Shown here in pieces: positions 12,934 to 25,436 of a DNA stretch of 64,000 nt. The stretch lies in NCBI GenBank assembly GCA_949357655.1, contig CASHTG010000015.1, positions 434,001-498,000 on the forward strand. Direction: 5' to 3'. The notes below the pieces were generated by a model that searched no databases, was not told where the DNA came from, and was given only the letters and a program-made list of their open reading frames with translations. Origin of the DNA: Parascedosporium putredinis (Eukaryota; Ascomycota; Sordariomycetes; Microascales; Microascaceae). Position 1 is the stretch's first letter, and each line of letters opens with the position of its first letter. The position numbers and the translations under genes were made by a program.

Positions 12934-14515
12934 TTACGCCTTAGGTTCAAAAGGCGTCTCGTACGGCCTTTCAGCCTGGGGAGTAATGCGCGCAAGATGC
13001 CTTCGCTCGCCGTTCTTCCAGTCCACGAGCGCAGAGTGTTGGGTGACACGGTTATCCCAAATAACTACAGTGCCCTTCTCCCACTTGACACGGACGTGGA
13101 AATCGGCACCCCACGCAAGGTGCTCGTAGAGGAAGTTGAGGATCGCATCCGACTCCTCTTTCTTGAGACCGACAATTTGACGAGTAACTACCTCGAGTAT
13201 TAGTATAAAAAGTAATCATCAACCACTTTCAAAGAAGGAACTCACATTGGGGGTTCACGTAAAGCGCCTTCTCGCCAGTCGCTGGGTGCGTCCTAATAAT
13301 GGGGTGCTCGTTGACGACGGGCTCGCGCCTCTTGATGCTTCCCGGTTCACGGAACCGTTGGCCTGCTCGATCGCCGAGTGCGTAGCCTTGAGGCCGTGCA
13401 GGCGCTCCTGGAAGAGCGGGCTCAAGCGGTTGTACGCCTCAACCGCGTTGGCAAAGAGAGTGTCGCCTCCGGTGCTGGGAAGGTCCAGCACGTAGAGGAA
13501 GGTAGTGCCGGGAGGTTGCGCCTCGTACGACACGTCCGAGTGCCACGCCACCGAGCTGGTGCGGTTGGCGAAGAACTGGTCAATCGAGTTATCGCCTGCC
13601 TGGCGGTGCACAATGTGGACCTCGGGGAACCCCTCGGGCGAGCCGGACGTGGGGTGGATGTGATGACGGCCGTAGTAGCCGCCAATCTCGAGGGCCTTGT
13701 CGATGGGCAGATCGGCAAAGTCTTGGTCGCGGAAGGCAACGACCTTGCGCTCCGCTACGAGGCGGGCGAGCTGGTCCCGCCCGGCGGCGGAGAGGGTGGA
13801 GATTTGCACGCCGCGAATCTCGGAGCCGGTGGTGGGCGTCAGGTGGGAAATGGTGACGCCCTCGCCAAGGAGCTCGGGGTACGATGTGTCGGCATCCTTG
13901 CCGTGTTCCACGTGCTCAAAGGGCTCGAGCGTGGAGTACTTTTGTTCGCGGCTCCATGTGGGCAGGTAGTTAGGGTACTTTAGAGGGTGCTTACGGTTAG
14001 TTACTGATGGGCAGGGCGAGTGCGGACGATAGATCATTTAGGAAGCGAGGAACATGGGGGCTAGCCTGTCAGGGTGGGGGTCAAGGGAAAGGTGAGTGGG
14101 AGGGGTGAGTGGGAGGGGTGTCAGCCAATTTGGAAATGCGGCTTATGTGGCTGACTTCTTACTTGAGGGATGGGCACAGCTTGATCTATTGTATTGGTAG
14201 GAAGTGTTGTGTGGTAGGAGGAAGGGGAGGAAAGAGGCTGGTCAACCCCCAGTGCGGTGGCTTCTATTGGCAAGCAATGGTGGGGGAGGAAGACTTCAAG
14301 AAAAAAGAAAATCTCCGGGTTGACGTTGAACCCTGGAGAAATGTACGTACCGACGCGGGCGCATGGCCTTCAATACCCTTCTTCTCGACGTCTTCCGAGT
14401 ACTTGGATGTGCCAATCTCCTTGTAATCCCCGGTAGCAGCGCCGGCCGTGAATCCCTTGTAGCTAGGGTGCACGGGGAGAGTCACGGTCTCGGTCTCGAC
14501 AGCAGAGGGCGCCAT
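12934..14515 (-). CDS. TauD/TfdA-family Fe(II)/2-oxoglutarate dioxygenase
   Basis: Three exons: 14515-14351, about 13989-13246 and 13187-12934. The product is about 387 aa. The protein has the fungal TauD-like layout: an N-terminal extension, then YPNYLPTW and LEPFEHVEHGKDAD, then the dioxygenase fold. Iron ligands are visible as the HxD pair in WHSDVSYE and the distal His in VTQHSALVDW; the Arg that would bind 2-oxoglutarate lies in RRHLARI. Family members oxidise sulfonates such as taurine or other small carboxylates, in the cytosol; the substrate here is open. One base is missing near 13335 (restoring NREAIKRREPVVNEHPII). The first intron (361 bp) has a weak acceptor: both AAG at 13990 and AAG at 13978 keep frame, so four residues (HPLK) are uncertain. 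The start is the first ATG giving MAPSAVETETV. Confidence 0.88.
14092..14117. repeat. 13-bp tandem duplication inside intron 1 of the dioxygenase gene
   Basis: The unit GTGAGTGGGAGGG is present twice, directly adjacent. Read on the plus strand it contains a GTGAGT donor-like hexamer, but the gene lies on the other strand. It is most likely intronic slippage with no coding consequence. Confidence 0.6.
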
Positions 14516-17500
14516 TGCGGGCAAAAGAAAAAAATAACGGGGGTATCAAGGGTTAAAGGGTGGCTTGCCGAGAAAGGTAGAGGTGGGCAGAGTAAGATCT
14601 AGCAAAGGCTTTCCTGAGCGCTGCTATATGAATAAGGTCTTGGTAGGAGTGAGAGTTGTACACAGATTCAAAGAAAGAGAGCCCAAAATGTATTTTACAA
14701 GCGGGAATGCCAGCGATATAAGTATGCTTTCTCTCGAGCCCGAGATGTTCGGCTTTCCCCTCATCGCCCCTCCCTCGATGACGATTCTGAGATTGGAGCC
14801 GAAACTACTGTCCCCGCGGAGCATAGAGCACTGGTTAAACACACCCTTCGTCTGACTGGACTGGGCCGAATGCCGTGATTCTCCTCTTTTTGCCCTCGGG
14901 TTTGGTGGTCTTGTCTCTCTTACGTGACCTTCTTCCGTCGTTTTGACATCGCTTGTTCCAGTTATTCTCCTGGGTGGCACACACGCCTTGCCCGGAGCGT
15001 AACGTGCAAGCAGGGATGCGATTGCGTGAGTACCAAGCGCGATTGCAAGTCTCCACATTCACCAGAAGCGAAAAGGAGGAGGGCGGCGAGTGAAGGAAAC
15101 TTGAAGCACTACTACCAGTGATTAAAGCGGCGAGGCCCGTCGAACCACTTTCGTTTTGGCTCTCTGCCATCTCTTGGTGTGAGGCCATCTATTTTGTGAA
15201 CCGGGACTCTGGAGGCTTTGGTTCAGGGTGGTTGTTCTTTTTGGATTTATCAGCAAGCTTGGCTAGAGCCTACCCTGCAGGGTTTGGCATATCCGAACTC
15301 GCTTCTCATACCTTGCAAATGAAGGGAAAGAGGGGAGAGCCATCTTTAACTCGCTGCAGCCCGTTCGACGCGAGATGATGATGGAGAGGAAAAGAGTATG
15401 GGCATGAGTGGCTGAGGTCTTAGTGTGGGGAGCGCGAATTGCATGATGGCACCTGCTCCAGATCACGTCTTGTACTCCGTACGGGATCCGGAGTTAAGAA
15501 ATGGGGAAGAAATGCGTGATGATCCGTGTTCAAAATACATGGGCTCCGGGGTTTGACGAATCGACGCGCCGAATCACGCAATCCCCATGTCACGGCCCCA
15601 GTCCCCTGTCCCCTTAGGAGGCATGGGAGGGAAGTATGGTAGGGCGGTGATCACGAAATTGGGGAGGATGACGAGAATAAAGTGCCAGACGTGAGGTCCT
15701 GAGTCGGAAGCAGTAAAGTGGGAGACGGCAGGAAGGAGAAAGCCTTTAAACACGAGTCAATCTGCTTCAATCCAACCCCTTCTCTACACTTTTCTTTCCC
15801 CGCCAAAAGAGAGGGGTGGATGGCTAACCTGGAAAAAGAAAGTCCAGACTCGGGTCAACGTGCGCAGATTGATAAGAAAAAAAGAATGAAGCCAGCTAGA
15901 GATGTTTCGATCTTGGCGGGTGCGTTAGTGTGAAACTGACTATAGTCTTTTGGGCATGACAAACAAAGCGCGCGAGATAGTGATACGCGGCTGAGAATTT
16001 GGCTACTACCCCTTGCTCGCCGGCGAGGTGCGAGCATGCGCAGTGACGAAGACAATTATTATCGGCTCTTGCCTTGGCCCTCACGATGATCTCAGTTCCT
16101 TTTAGGTTCTCTCACGCATGGCACCGGGGGTTTCCTTTCTTCTTGAACGCGATGCAGGTTGAATAAGTGGTGCGAGTTCATCCGGGATAAAAGTGAAGTA
16201 GTTGATGTCCTGACTCTGCTTATCTTTAGGGTTACGGTTTGACGTCCTCGTGTCCATCCACCATCGTAGAGATCAGGGAGAAATTTGCTGCTTTCAAGCT
16301 CTTACTTCTTTTGGTGCATTATGAATGGCCGAAACCGGCAGCCCAATGTCTGGTCTCTCTTTTCAATCCAAACCTCCTCGGTCTCCCAAGAACGTGGAGG
16401 CCGACCTTTTGTTGTTCGGCTCTTGGGCAAGAAGCACTCAGGATGGCGCAATTGCTAAGACGACGTCAGGTCTCCGTCTTGGCATTGCTCTATTGCAGGT
16501 GAGAATGACTAATCGAAGCGTCTTCAACGCATATTCTCATAAGTAGGTATCCCCGATACAGTGGTATCTCATGCTGCCAACTCTTCTGTTTTTGTGTCTT
16601 GGTGCAGTTGGTACATGGCCCTCAAGATGCGACCGTTGAGCCCAATCGATTGGCTCTCGTGAAGCATTGATCACGCTTTGAACCAACCAAGTTGGCTCAG
16701 CTGTTGTGCCCTCTCTTCCAAGAGCAGGCTGCCGGAATTTGAGACGTAGTCACTTTTGTTGGATTGGGGGCAAAGGGGGAAAAATTGGAAGAAAATTGAA
16801 GAAAAGGGAAGAAGGCTAATCAAGCTGGGGGAAGGAGGGGGACACGGGCGTTGAAGAAGAGCCAAGTTGGGAAAGAACGATTCGCAAGCGGTCAGGTTCG
16901 AATGTTGGTTTTGGGGGCAAAGGCATTGCTCTGCCCATTGAGGGCGACTCCTGTTTCAGACCCCGAATGTTGGCCAACTTTCGCAGCCAGTCGTGGGTGG
17001 TTGATCACCAAATCAGGGCCTCGAGGGCCTAGGATTCCCCAGCATGGATTCCCGATTGTCCCCAGGTTTTTTATTTTCTGATCACTCTGAGCCAATGCTT
17101 CCCGCCCTGTCGCGCCCTATCGCGCCCCGTCTTCGTCTCGAACCGACCCGTCGGAATGCGAAATGGGCGGTCTCATTGGCCCTGCTCGGGTTTCGTTTTG
17201 GCGCCGAAGCTTTCGCTCCGCGGAGATGTCTTGCCCAAGGCCTCAACTCCTCCCACCACCTGGCCCGCACGCTAGAAAATGCTTCCGCCCTGCTGCAAGG
17301 GGTGGGAAGGGGGAAAAGCACCGACTGCCGCTTGTCCCAACGTCAAGCGAATGGCATCTCCGCGGCCGTCAACCTCACCTCTTCGCCACTTTGGGCCGCT
17401 GGACGAGAAGGGAAAAAGGGCACCTTACACCCACGCGGCGCTTATCCGCTGTCAGGCTTTGGCTCCTGACAGCCCGTACTGTGGCCTAGCTTTTGATCAA

Positions 17501-18065
17501 GCCTTTAATATAGTATATACTTTGGGAGTGGCCCTCCCCTCGCCGGGGCTCCGGTGTCCTCACCATGCCTTGAAAAAGATTTCCGTCTTGTTTCGTTTCT
17601 GCCTCGGGAGCCTCGTTGCAGCTGCGACCTTGATCTGTCCCAAGACGAAATTGCTGCGCCGAGCTGGGGACCTGTTTTTGTGGCCGACTACGACGTGGTG
17701 CCAGTGTTGGTGCCTCGACACATTATTTTTCTTCTTCTTCCGGATTCCTTGGCCATCTAATCGTCATCGTGCCCTCTTGCGAGTTATAAACCTCTCCTGT
17801 ACTTCAGATCATCACGATCAGGCGGCAGGAGCAGAGAGCACTTCTCGGCGAAATATATCAGTTGTGACCATCCTTTCCTTCCCCTTTTGCCCCAGCTTCA
17901 CCAATTTGTAAAAGGGCGCTCGAACGTCTCTCTCACAAGAACCCGCATACCTACTATCAAGCTTGTTTCGACTCCGTGTGCGGGTTAGAGACAGTCGGAA
18001 CCAACCTTCTTATAATCGCGCCCCGAATCAGGTTGCATCGGTATCTACCACGCATCTCAATATCA
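14516..18065. other. 3.5 kb gene-free region between divergent genes
   Basis: This is the shared upstream region of the minus-strand dioxygenase and the plus-strand isochorismatase-like gene. Several overlapping open frames in GC-rich sequence at 17044-17911 reach 210 codons. They sit on top of each other in different frames, are rich in Pro/Cys/Ser/Leu and show no domain. An AT-rich TATA-like segment (TTTAATATAGTATATAC) lies at about 17503-17519. I support no gene here. Confidence 0.45.
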
Positions 18066-19161
18066 ATGGGGCTACCGCCGCCGCCGTACCCTTCCGACGA
18101 GATCGCCTTGGGCAATCCCAAGCGATCCTGCTGGACCTTTGACCCTTCTACCGGCTTCTACGACCTCACACATCCCAACCGATCCCGTCACTCTCGATCT
18201 TTCCCCGCCTCTTGCTCAAGACGACGACCGATCCCATCGCCGTGAATCCCCACAAGTGCGCCATCATTGTCGTGGACCTCCAGAACCTTCACCTCTCCCG
18301 CGCCCTGGGTAATCGCCAGGGCCCCTCCACCATGCCGAAGAGACCCTGCGCATGCTCGCCTACCCGGCCGCCCGGGAGGCGGGCATCCAAATCGTTCACC
18401 TAACATGGGGCTTCACCGAGGAGGAGATTCGATCTGCCCCGCCGGCCCTGCTCCGAAAGTTTGGCACTCTGCTCGACAAGATGAACGTCTCTCACCCAAA
18501 ACAAGGCGTCAGCGGCTACGACGCTTCGTCCTTATCCTCCGCATACTCCCACTCCACAGTCTCCTCGTCTTCGTCATCTCAGTCCTATTCGGTCAAATCG
18601 CCCACGACCCCGACGATGCGCCGCCCCTTATCCACCGCCAAGCCCAGCCTAGGGGACGAGATCGGCCCCGTCACCCTCTGGAACAAGCAAATCATCCTCG
18701 GCGGCCGCCTCCTCGTCCGTAACACCTGGAACGCTGAACTCTACGAGTCTACCCGCCGCGCCTTCGCCGCCTCGCTCAACACGCCCCTTCCCGACGCCCG
18801 CTTCCACAAGACCCGGCCGTCGGGATTCTTCTGGGGAGGCCTCGCCGCCGGCGGTGCCGCCTCGTCCTCGACGGACCCAGCCGCCGCGCCGGATGTGGTC
18901 AAGTTCCTGCGCGCCAGGGGTATCACGACCTTGTTCTTTGGAGGCGCCGGCACCGAGTCCGGCGTGTGGGCGTCGGCGCGTGACGCGGGGAACTGGGGCT
19001 TCGACGTCGTGCTTCTGGCTGATGGTTGCGGGACTAAAGCTGGCGACGAGGCGACGCGACTGGTTCAGGAGAACTGTGAAGAGGAGCTTGGCTTCGTCAC
19101 GAGCTGTGAGGAGTTGGCGAGGCAGGTTGCCGGGCTGGCGGCCACGGGCCAGGCTCGCTGA
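18066..19161 (+). CDS. Isochorismatase-like (cysteine hydrolase fold) protein lacking the nucleophilic Cys
   Basis: Single exon, about 365 aa after two one-base corrections (missing bases near 18175 and near 18330). The fold is recognisable: catalytic-Asp strand AIIVVDLQNLHLS, the EAGIQIVHLTWGF strand, the LLVRNTWNAELYE segment, the Lys motif FHKTRPSGFFWGG, and a C-terminal LLADGCGT strand. Relatives hydrolyse isochorismate, nicotinamide or ureide-like substrates with an Asp-Lys-Cys triad. Here Asp and Lys are present. The position that normally reads NTDQCV reads GTESGV, so the Cys is replaced by Gly. This is a substitution pattern, not an indel, and suggests an inactive or repurposed protein. 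A Ser/Thr-rich low-complexity insertion of about 45 residues lies near the middle. The predicted location is cytosolic; no signal peptide is seen. Confidence 0.82.
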
Positions 19162-20223
19162 GACTGCTTTCTCTACGCGATCGACGCTTGTTGCCCTTTT
19201 TCCTTTTCTCTATTCTCTTTACGATTTTTCTTTTTTTCTTTTTCTTTTTCTTTCGCGACCTGAATTGGCAGTAATGGGCAGGACTGCTCCCAAATGGAGA
19301 TATCGAGGGGTAGGGGAGGTTCTGTGAGAGTAACTAACTTGAATTGTGGCGTACGGGTTACGGGTAGGACTAGCGTTTTTGTCAATTCTGTTGCCATTCT
19401 ATATCTAATGGGCCAACATTTCCTTTTGTTTCTTCTCTGTCCAAACTACGAAGGGAAGTGTGTGGAAACAATAGCTCAGGACCCTCAAGACTTTATGACC
19501 TAGACTAGACTACAAGACTGAAATATTACAACGTTTATCTTTATGGGTATAGCCTTTGGAACCGGAAGAGAGCAAAAGAAAAGACGAAAGGCAAATTTTG
19601 GAAAATTAGTCCTAAAGAGGTGCGTGTCATTAGTCGGACTGATCAACGACACGGCTCATAGTTCGTTATGAAAGGGTCATCCATTCTAGATGAAGTAGAA
19701 TCCATCGCAGTGAGGGATGAATCTAGGGATGTAGGTCGAGTGGCGCGGCTCCATTGGCGATTTCTGTCTACGTGTAATTCAAGGAGGTTGAGGCCGAACG
19801 AGCATATACACAATCACAAAGCTCGGCAAAGAGTAGGTAGCCATCAAACCTTGGCAGGGGTGGCTTACATGACATCCGATTATCCTAGGTCAGTCAACCT
19901 GGCCAATATCAGGCTCTATAGACAAGAGTAGTGTTTAGACTCTTTACCGCCTACTTCGGCATTTTGTTCCCTCATTTTCCCTCCTTGCAAGCATTTCACG
20001 AGTACGACACCGCGGGATTCAAAAACACATAGGTTTTGTGCAGATCTGCAACGAGCGCAGGTGGTCTGTATATTTTAACGGTTTCCCTATATGTACATGG
20101 AGAAAGTATAGCCATTTATGGGTGGATGCCCCATTTTCTAGTCAAGCTTGCGGATTCAATATTCCGGCAACCTTTGAAGATGTTGCGAGTTTACGCTCTT
20201 GCGAGCGAACAAGATTGCGCCGC
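19162..20223. other. Intergenic region between convergent genes with a long pyrimidine tract
   Basis: About 1.06 kb between the stops of the isochorismatase-like and AA9 genes. Immediately after the first stop, 19188-19257 is almost pure pyrimidine on the plus strand (runs of TTTTTC), probably in the 3' UTR. Nothing else coding is seen. Confidence 0.5.
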
Positions 20224-21003
20224 TTAGCAGGTGAAGACGCTGGGTCCGGGAACGACGTAGTTGGTGACAGGAGGGTACCAGATGTTGATTTTGACACCGG
20301 GGTCGGCTCCCTAATAAGACGAGTGGTTAGCAGGGGAACAAAGACCGTCTAAGTGACAAAGGGGAGAAACTTACGGAGTAGGCGCCGGGCAGGCTGACGG
20401 TGGAGGGGTCTTGGCGCCGGTGCCGCCAATGACGTTGATCTGGGCGCACTCCATGTAGAACTGGGCACCGGGGTAGCTACCAGCGCCGTGCAGGGCGATC
20501 ATCTCGGCGCGGAGAAGGTACTGGCCGGGGGCAATGCAGGCGGGGATGCGGATATCGTGGCGGCCCTGGCCGTTGATGACCTTCTCGGTACCCCAGACGC
20601 CGGAGGAGTCCATGCCGTACTCCTGGATCTTGAACCAGCCGTTGCCGACGCCGGAGTCAGTCTTGGCGTCGCTGACCTTCTTGAGGTAGGCGAGGATGGG
20701 GCCCTTGTGGGACGAGTCCATGACATCGTTGGGGGCGGAGCCGGTGCTGCTCAGCATGTAGCGCCAGATGGCGGTGACGTTTTGGCCGGCCTGGACGTTG
20801 ATCACGGTGTTTGTGGGAGAGGTGGGGTTGGGGTTGCCGTTGCAGGCGAGGGAGTTGGAGGTGACGTCCTCGATGGGGCCGTTGTACGAGGGGACGCGGA
20901 CACCGTTGCCGAGGCCCTGGTTCACGCCACCGACCTCGAGAGAGGAGAAGATGGTGTGGGCGCTGGCGAGGCCAACGGCGGAGAGGACGGCGGCGAGCTT
21001 CAT
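20224..21003 (-). CDS. AA9 lytic polysaccharide monooxygenase (secreted)
   Basis: Two exons: 21003-20375 and 20311-20224, with a 63-bp intron (GTAAGT..TAG). The product is 238 aa. The signal peptide MKLAAVLSAVGLASA is followed by His16, which becomes the N-terminal histidine of the mature enzyme. With the second His in DSSHKGPILAYL it would form the copper histidine brace. The axial Tyr is in AQFYMECAQINV, with the conserved Gln two residues before it. AA9 enzymes oxidatively cleave cellulose or related glucans outside the cell. There is no CBM or linker. The sequence translates without a stop as it stands, but about 28 residues near the C-terminus are read in a wrong frame. A missing base in the run at 20405-20408 and an extra base at 20280-20281 bracket them. 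Correcting both restores KTPSTVSLPGAYS and ADPGVKINIWYPP before the intact TNYVVPGPSVFTC end. Confidence 0.93.
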
Positions 21004-21123
21004 GATGGTATGTCAGAGAGTGTGTGACGGCTAAAAGAAGATGAAAAAGGATGAAGAGGAAAGAGGAATGCGACTGCGCTGGTTTGAGCTGTTTTGAGAG
21101 GGAAAGACGTGGGGAGGAGGTGG

Positions 21124-21132
21124 ATATAAATA
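21124..21132 (-). promoter_or_regulatory. Candidate TATA box of the AA9 gene
   Basis: The minus strand reads TATTTATAT about 120 bp upstream of the AA9 start codon. That spacing suits a TATA element and a short leader. It is inferred from position and sequence only. Confidence 0.5.
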
Positions 21133-24100
21133 CTGCGTCCAGGCGCCTTCTTCGGAAAAGGAGAGCATCGTCTCCGGATGGGCGGAGGCAGAGAGCGCGG
21201 TGGAGGCGGTCATCCCTTGGTCGACGGGCATCGATCTTGGTTCTCTTGACGGTCGTCCCTTGGCATCGTAGACTGAACTCATTGGTGGGGTGAACAAGGA
21301 GTCTGGGCAATGGGTCTTGGGACACGGCATAGAGGTCAGCGTGAACGAGGAACTGGGGACAGATGCGACTCTGTTTAGTTGAGGATGTGGAGCCGGATCA
21401 CGAGAGAGTTGTGTCTTCCCCTGCTGGAACGGGGAAGGGGGCGGAAGAGAAAGGTCATTACTTTGTCCGTGTGGTGGAGGATTAGAGCGGCAAAGGATTA
21501 GAGCGGCAAGGTGATGTCCAAGTGGGTTCAGGCTTCAGAAAGGAGAGAGAACATCCACGCGGGAGAGACCTAGACCTGTGCTACGCATCGAGGATGAAGG
21601 GAGAGAGGGTGTAAGTCGTCGTGGTATTCGTGGGGAAAGGCTCCGGCTTCCGTTTGATTGGCTGGCATTGGGCGAAATGCAACATCTTGGCCAAAGGGGT
21701 GATGAACTTCCATTGCAATGCCCATAATCCCCGTTGGGTCACCACGTCCTTCCCTAATAGGCCACACTCACAGAAAGCCGTCAACGCTTGGCTGCTTGGT
21801 TGCTCGCTTCCGGCGCAGTATCGACCCCCGGCGCGCCTCTCATGTTCTTGCGGGCGACTCGTGACCCGGTCGGCGGGGCGAGGCGGGGCAGGTTGTTTTT
21901 CCCTGTCTTCCTTTTTCTTTTTCTTTTAGTGTTCTTTTTTTTTTGTTTGTATCGTCACCTCAGCCTCACAGAGTTGCGTTTCTTCAATGTTCATTCTTGC
22001 CCGCGCCCGCGCGTTCCATTGTAGCTTCCATTCCAACCCCACCCTCCACCAGTGGTGAACGAGCGTGCGAGGCGGAGGAACAGTGTCCGGTTATATTTCA
22101 GGGCGAGGGCCCGCAGAAATAGATTAAAATCTTGCTGATCGCTCCCATCGCATTCGTGGAACTGAACGTGAGCGGCCGCGACCACACTTTCTTACCTCGA
22201 GGTTCGCATTATGAGTTTTTACCTCCTTCTCAATACTTGTTGCTTTCGTTTTTTGTTCTTTTTTTCTTGTCCCTTGGCTTGTGTTGGAATCCAACCTTAA
22301 TTTCCAACGAACCACGGATTTTGGATGCACCCCATTCTAGTGTCCTGGGTCTCTTTCCCTTGCACTTTCCCTGGAAATACTCGCCCTCGAACGCATATTT
22401 CATTCGGCAGGAGCCTTCAAGTAACTAGCCTTTTTCTTCTTTTTCGGGTTCATTTGTCCTCCTTCCCTCCTTCCATCTCCGCGGATTCTTGTTCATCGTG
22501 GCTTGGCAAGTTTTTTACTCCCGAATAAGACGAGTTTGGCTGTCCATTGACGCTCAAAATTGCAACTCCCTTTCATCTAAATCCGGTTTCGTACCCGGGG
22601 ACTCCCTATAGTTTCCAGTCCCCCTCCTTTTGGTGCATGTGGTCTCCTACGTTGCGGAAGCCCTAAGTATTTGTCGAATATACTATTCGAGCCTTGAATG
22701 ATGTCTATCTCCCACTAAATATTGATACTGCTTCGTCGTTCCCTCGCTCGTTTACTCGTGCCGGTAATCACTTGCAGGAACCGCACACGGGATGCCCTGT
22801 CTCTCAACCCTATTTTGTACGATCATTACCCTTTTCCCCTTTTCTTCTTCTCCTTTGGTTTGACATTCATTTGCTTCCCGCTGTCTTGTAATTTGTGAAT
22901 GCCGAGGACGGGATCATCCTAAATAGATGAGCCTCGTTCCTTTTTTACTCTGAAGATTCGCGAGCCTTGACTTCATGGTCCCCCGCCTTCTCCACGGAGA
23001 TGAGAAATCAGGCCTCCGCTTCAATGCTTACTCCTGGCTACCCCCACAACGAATCTCTTCACAACAACGGCAGCAAAAGGCCTGGCCAAGGCAAGGGGGT
23101 CGATATTAGCCGTCTCTGACTCGACGGAGGAATTTTGGAGTTATTCCCATTTGAGCCAAGACGCGGGAGATGGCCAGGTACCGACACACGATTGCTTGGC
23201 TTCTTGCTACCTCATCTTGGTCTCTTCACTCCGCCTAGGTTTCGTCTCAAGTCTGTTTTTAGCCACAGGCTTGGTTCGATATGGCCTAGTGGTCATGAAC
23301 CTCAAAAGAAGACCCGAAGCTCTCTCCGAACTCTCCGCTAATGCAGGAGATGGGGGCAGACTAGGCGCTGTGAGTGGATGTAACGCGGCGCCTTTAAACT
23401 CAGCCAGCACGAACGATGTGAGAGCCACGGCTTGGGGTTGACTAGGAGGATGAAGTTCCAACCGCATAGCGTTCTTCTACCTTCTTTTTCCTGCCCTTGG
23501 GTTTCCTCTACAGGCCCGGGATTCCGATAACCGGTTGGTTATTCTTCTTTGCCTCCTCAACCTAGCGTCTCATCCGGGCTAGTGGCGATGGCACCCTAAC
23601 ATCGCCATCATGCTCGACGGCGCGTCTTCGTCGTCTTCTCTCCTTTACAGCAAGTCTAGCTCTTGTCAGGGATAGCATAATAGCGCGAGAAAGGAAAAGG
23701 AGGGGTTATGCGTTGTCATGTAGAGGCTGGGAAACCCCATCCTCGGCCCCTTGGGAGATGAGGCTTGTTTGACGAATCCTCCGCATCCGGGCAACTGCCA
23801 TGGCGGGGGAATGGGGAGTTGCGAGGTGCCGAATCAGGCTGGCTCGGTCCTGCTTAGCTTTCCCCGTGCCCTCGGCGAAGAATCGGTGGAGAGAGCCTTG
23901 TGGGAGAGAGACTGGTGAAGCCAAAGACGTCTACCTTCCGAGCAGCGCCTCGCTATCTTGTCGATGACGTAGAAGTGCCACCAATGGAAAAATACGTTGA
24001 AGCCGTCGCGTAGGAGGCTGTGCGTTGGCTTACCGCCGAGAAAGAATCCTGATTTCGTTGTGGGCTGGTTTGCGCAAGTGCACCTCTTCATCCAGGTTCC

Positions 24101-25436
24101 GTGATCAGCTCCAATGTGCGAAAGAATCGCGGAGAAGACATGTATCCTACCCAACCACGCGCTATGAGTTGAAGCCCAACACTTCCCACATGGACCAAGA
24201 GGTTAGGACTTGGACTGCAACAGATACTTCGCTAAAAGCAAAGAAGAGAACCTCGTGACGACATGAGTGCGTCCCATCCCTTGGCTCCTCTTCCATGGGT
24301 TTCCGTTGCTATCCTTTCCTTCGCTCTATGCCGGTACACAACACCGCCAACCTCCCTCTCCCCGCGCGGTACGTGAGCCGACATTCCCTAGCGCTATACC
24401 ATCCCTGTGTGCCTAACCATTCCCCGCGCGCCCGCCACCAGTAGAGCGTCCCTCTGATACTGCTAAAGAAGAAAGTACATGTAGGCGCAGGAAAAGGGGG
24501 AGAATCGGGTAGGAACCCGTGGGGTCCCCGTCATATGGGGGCGGTGGGAATGGAAGGCAAGTCCATGTTAGCGCCGGCTCGTGGGCACATCTGCCGCGGA
24601 GGTGACCGTATTCCCCGGTTTTCTTTTCCCTTTGGGGTCCCCTTCTTCTTTTTCTGGTGCGTAGCGCGGTGTTTCTTTCCCCCACAGGTTTCCAGACAAG
24701 TTCCTCTAGTTGCTGCCTAGATGCTAAAAAGGGCTCAGACCGGGCTTGGGACCGCTTTGTGGCCCAATGTCTGTTGAGGCGAGCGTCGCGGGGGTTGGAA
24801 TCCACATCTTCAAGTGTATGTGCGGATGCGACGGTGTTGTGCGTGGCGGATTGGGAAAGGCGGGCGCAGTTTCCGTCCCGAGGCACGAGCAGTAAATCGC
24901 GACAGGTTTTCTCTCCGAACAAAACTTGGAAATGGTGTAGTCCGAGTTGGAGGCAACCGGGCGGCTCTCCATTCGCGAATGGGGGCTTCTTCGGAGAGTG
25001 TTCTGGCTCCGCGAGTGGTCTAGTAGCTGGAAAGTTACCAAGTAGTCATGCTCCATCGACTTTCTATTTGCTCCTCTGCCATTTTCTTTCTTCAACAGCC
25101 TCTCGTACATGCGTGCATGGGAGAGATATCCAAGGGAGACTCTCTATCAGAGGAAAAGAAACACCCTGGATATATTTGTTCATGGTTGGAAGAAACAAGA
25201 CTGACTGACTAGAGATGTCGCTGCAATGGACGAGGACGAAGACATGGACTTTAATGAAAAAGAGAAAAAAGAGAAAAACAGATGTAGGCTCATCATGGCA
25301 TAACTTCATATTTCTCCGCTTCCTAATCACGAACCCCTAGACGCCATCCACAAGATAGCCTCGGCCTTGTCTTGTCTTGATGTTATAGCGAGACATACGA
25401 CATTGCAGAGCATGCAATATGCGGATGCGATAACGC
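21133..25436. other. 4.3 kb gene-free region
   Basis: No supported gene. The first part is the upstream region of the AA9 gene. Frames of 170-180 codons at about 24413-25208 overlap on both strands without domains. Pyrimidine-rich runs occur at 21900-21950 and 22240-22275. I saw no transposon ends, tRNA or large repeats. Confidence 0.45.

Noticed and set aside
17279..17911. 210-codon plus-strand ORF in GC-rich promoter sequence
   Set aside because: Three overlapping frames of similar length occur at the same place. The product ends in Phe/Pro/Ser-rich low complexity from pyrimidine runs and shows no family resemblance.
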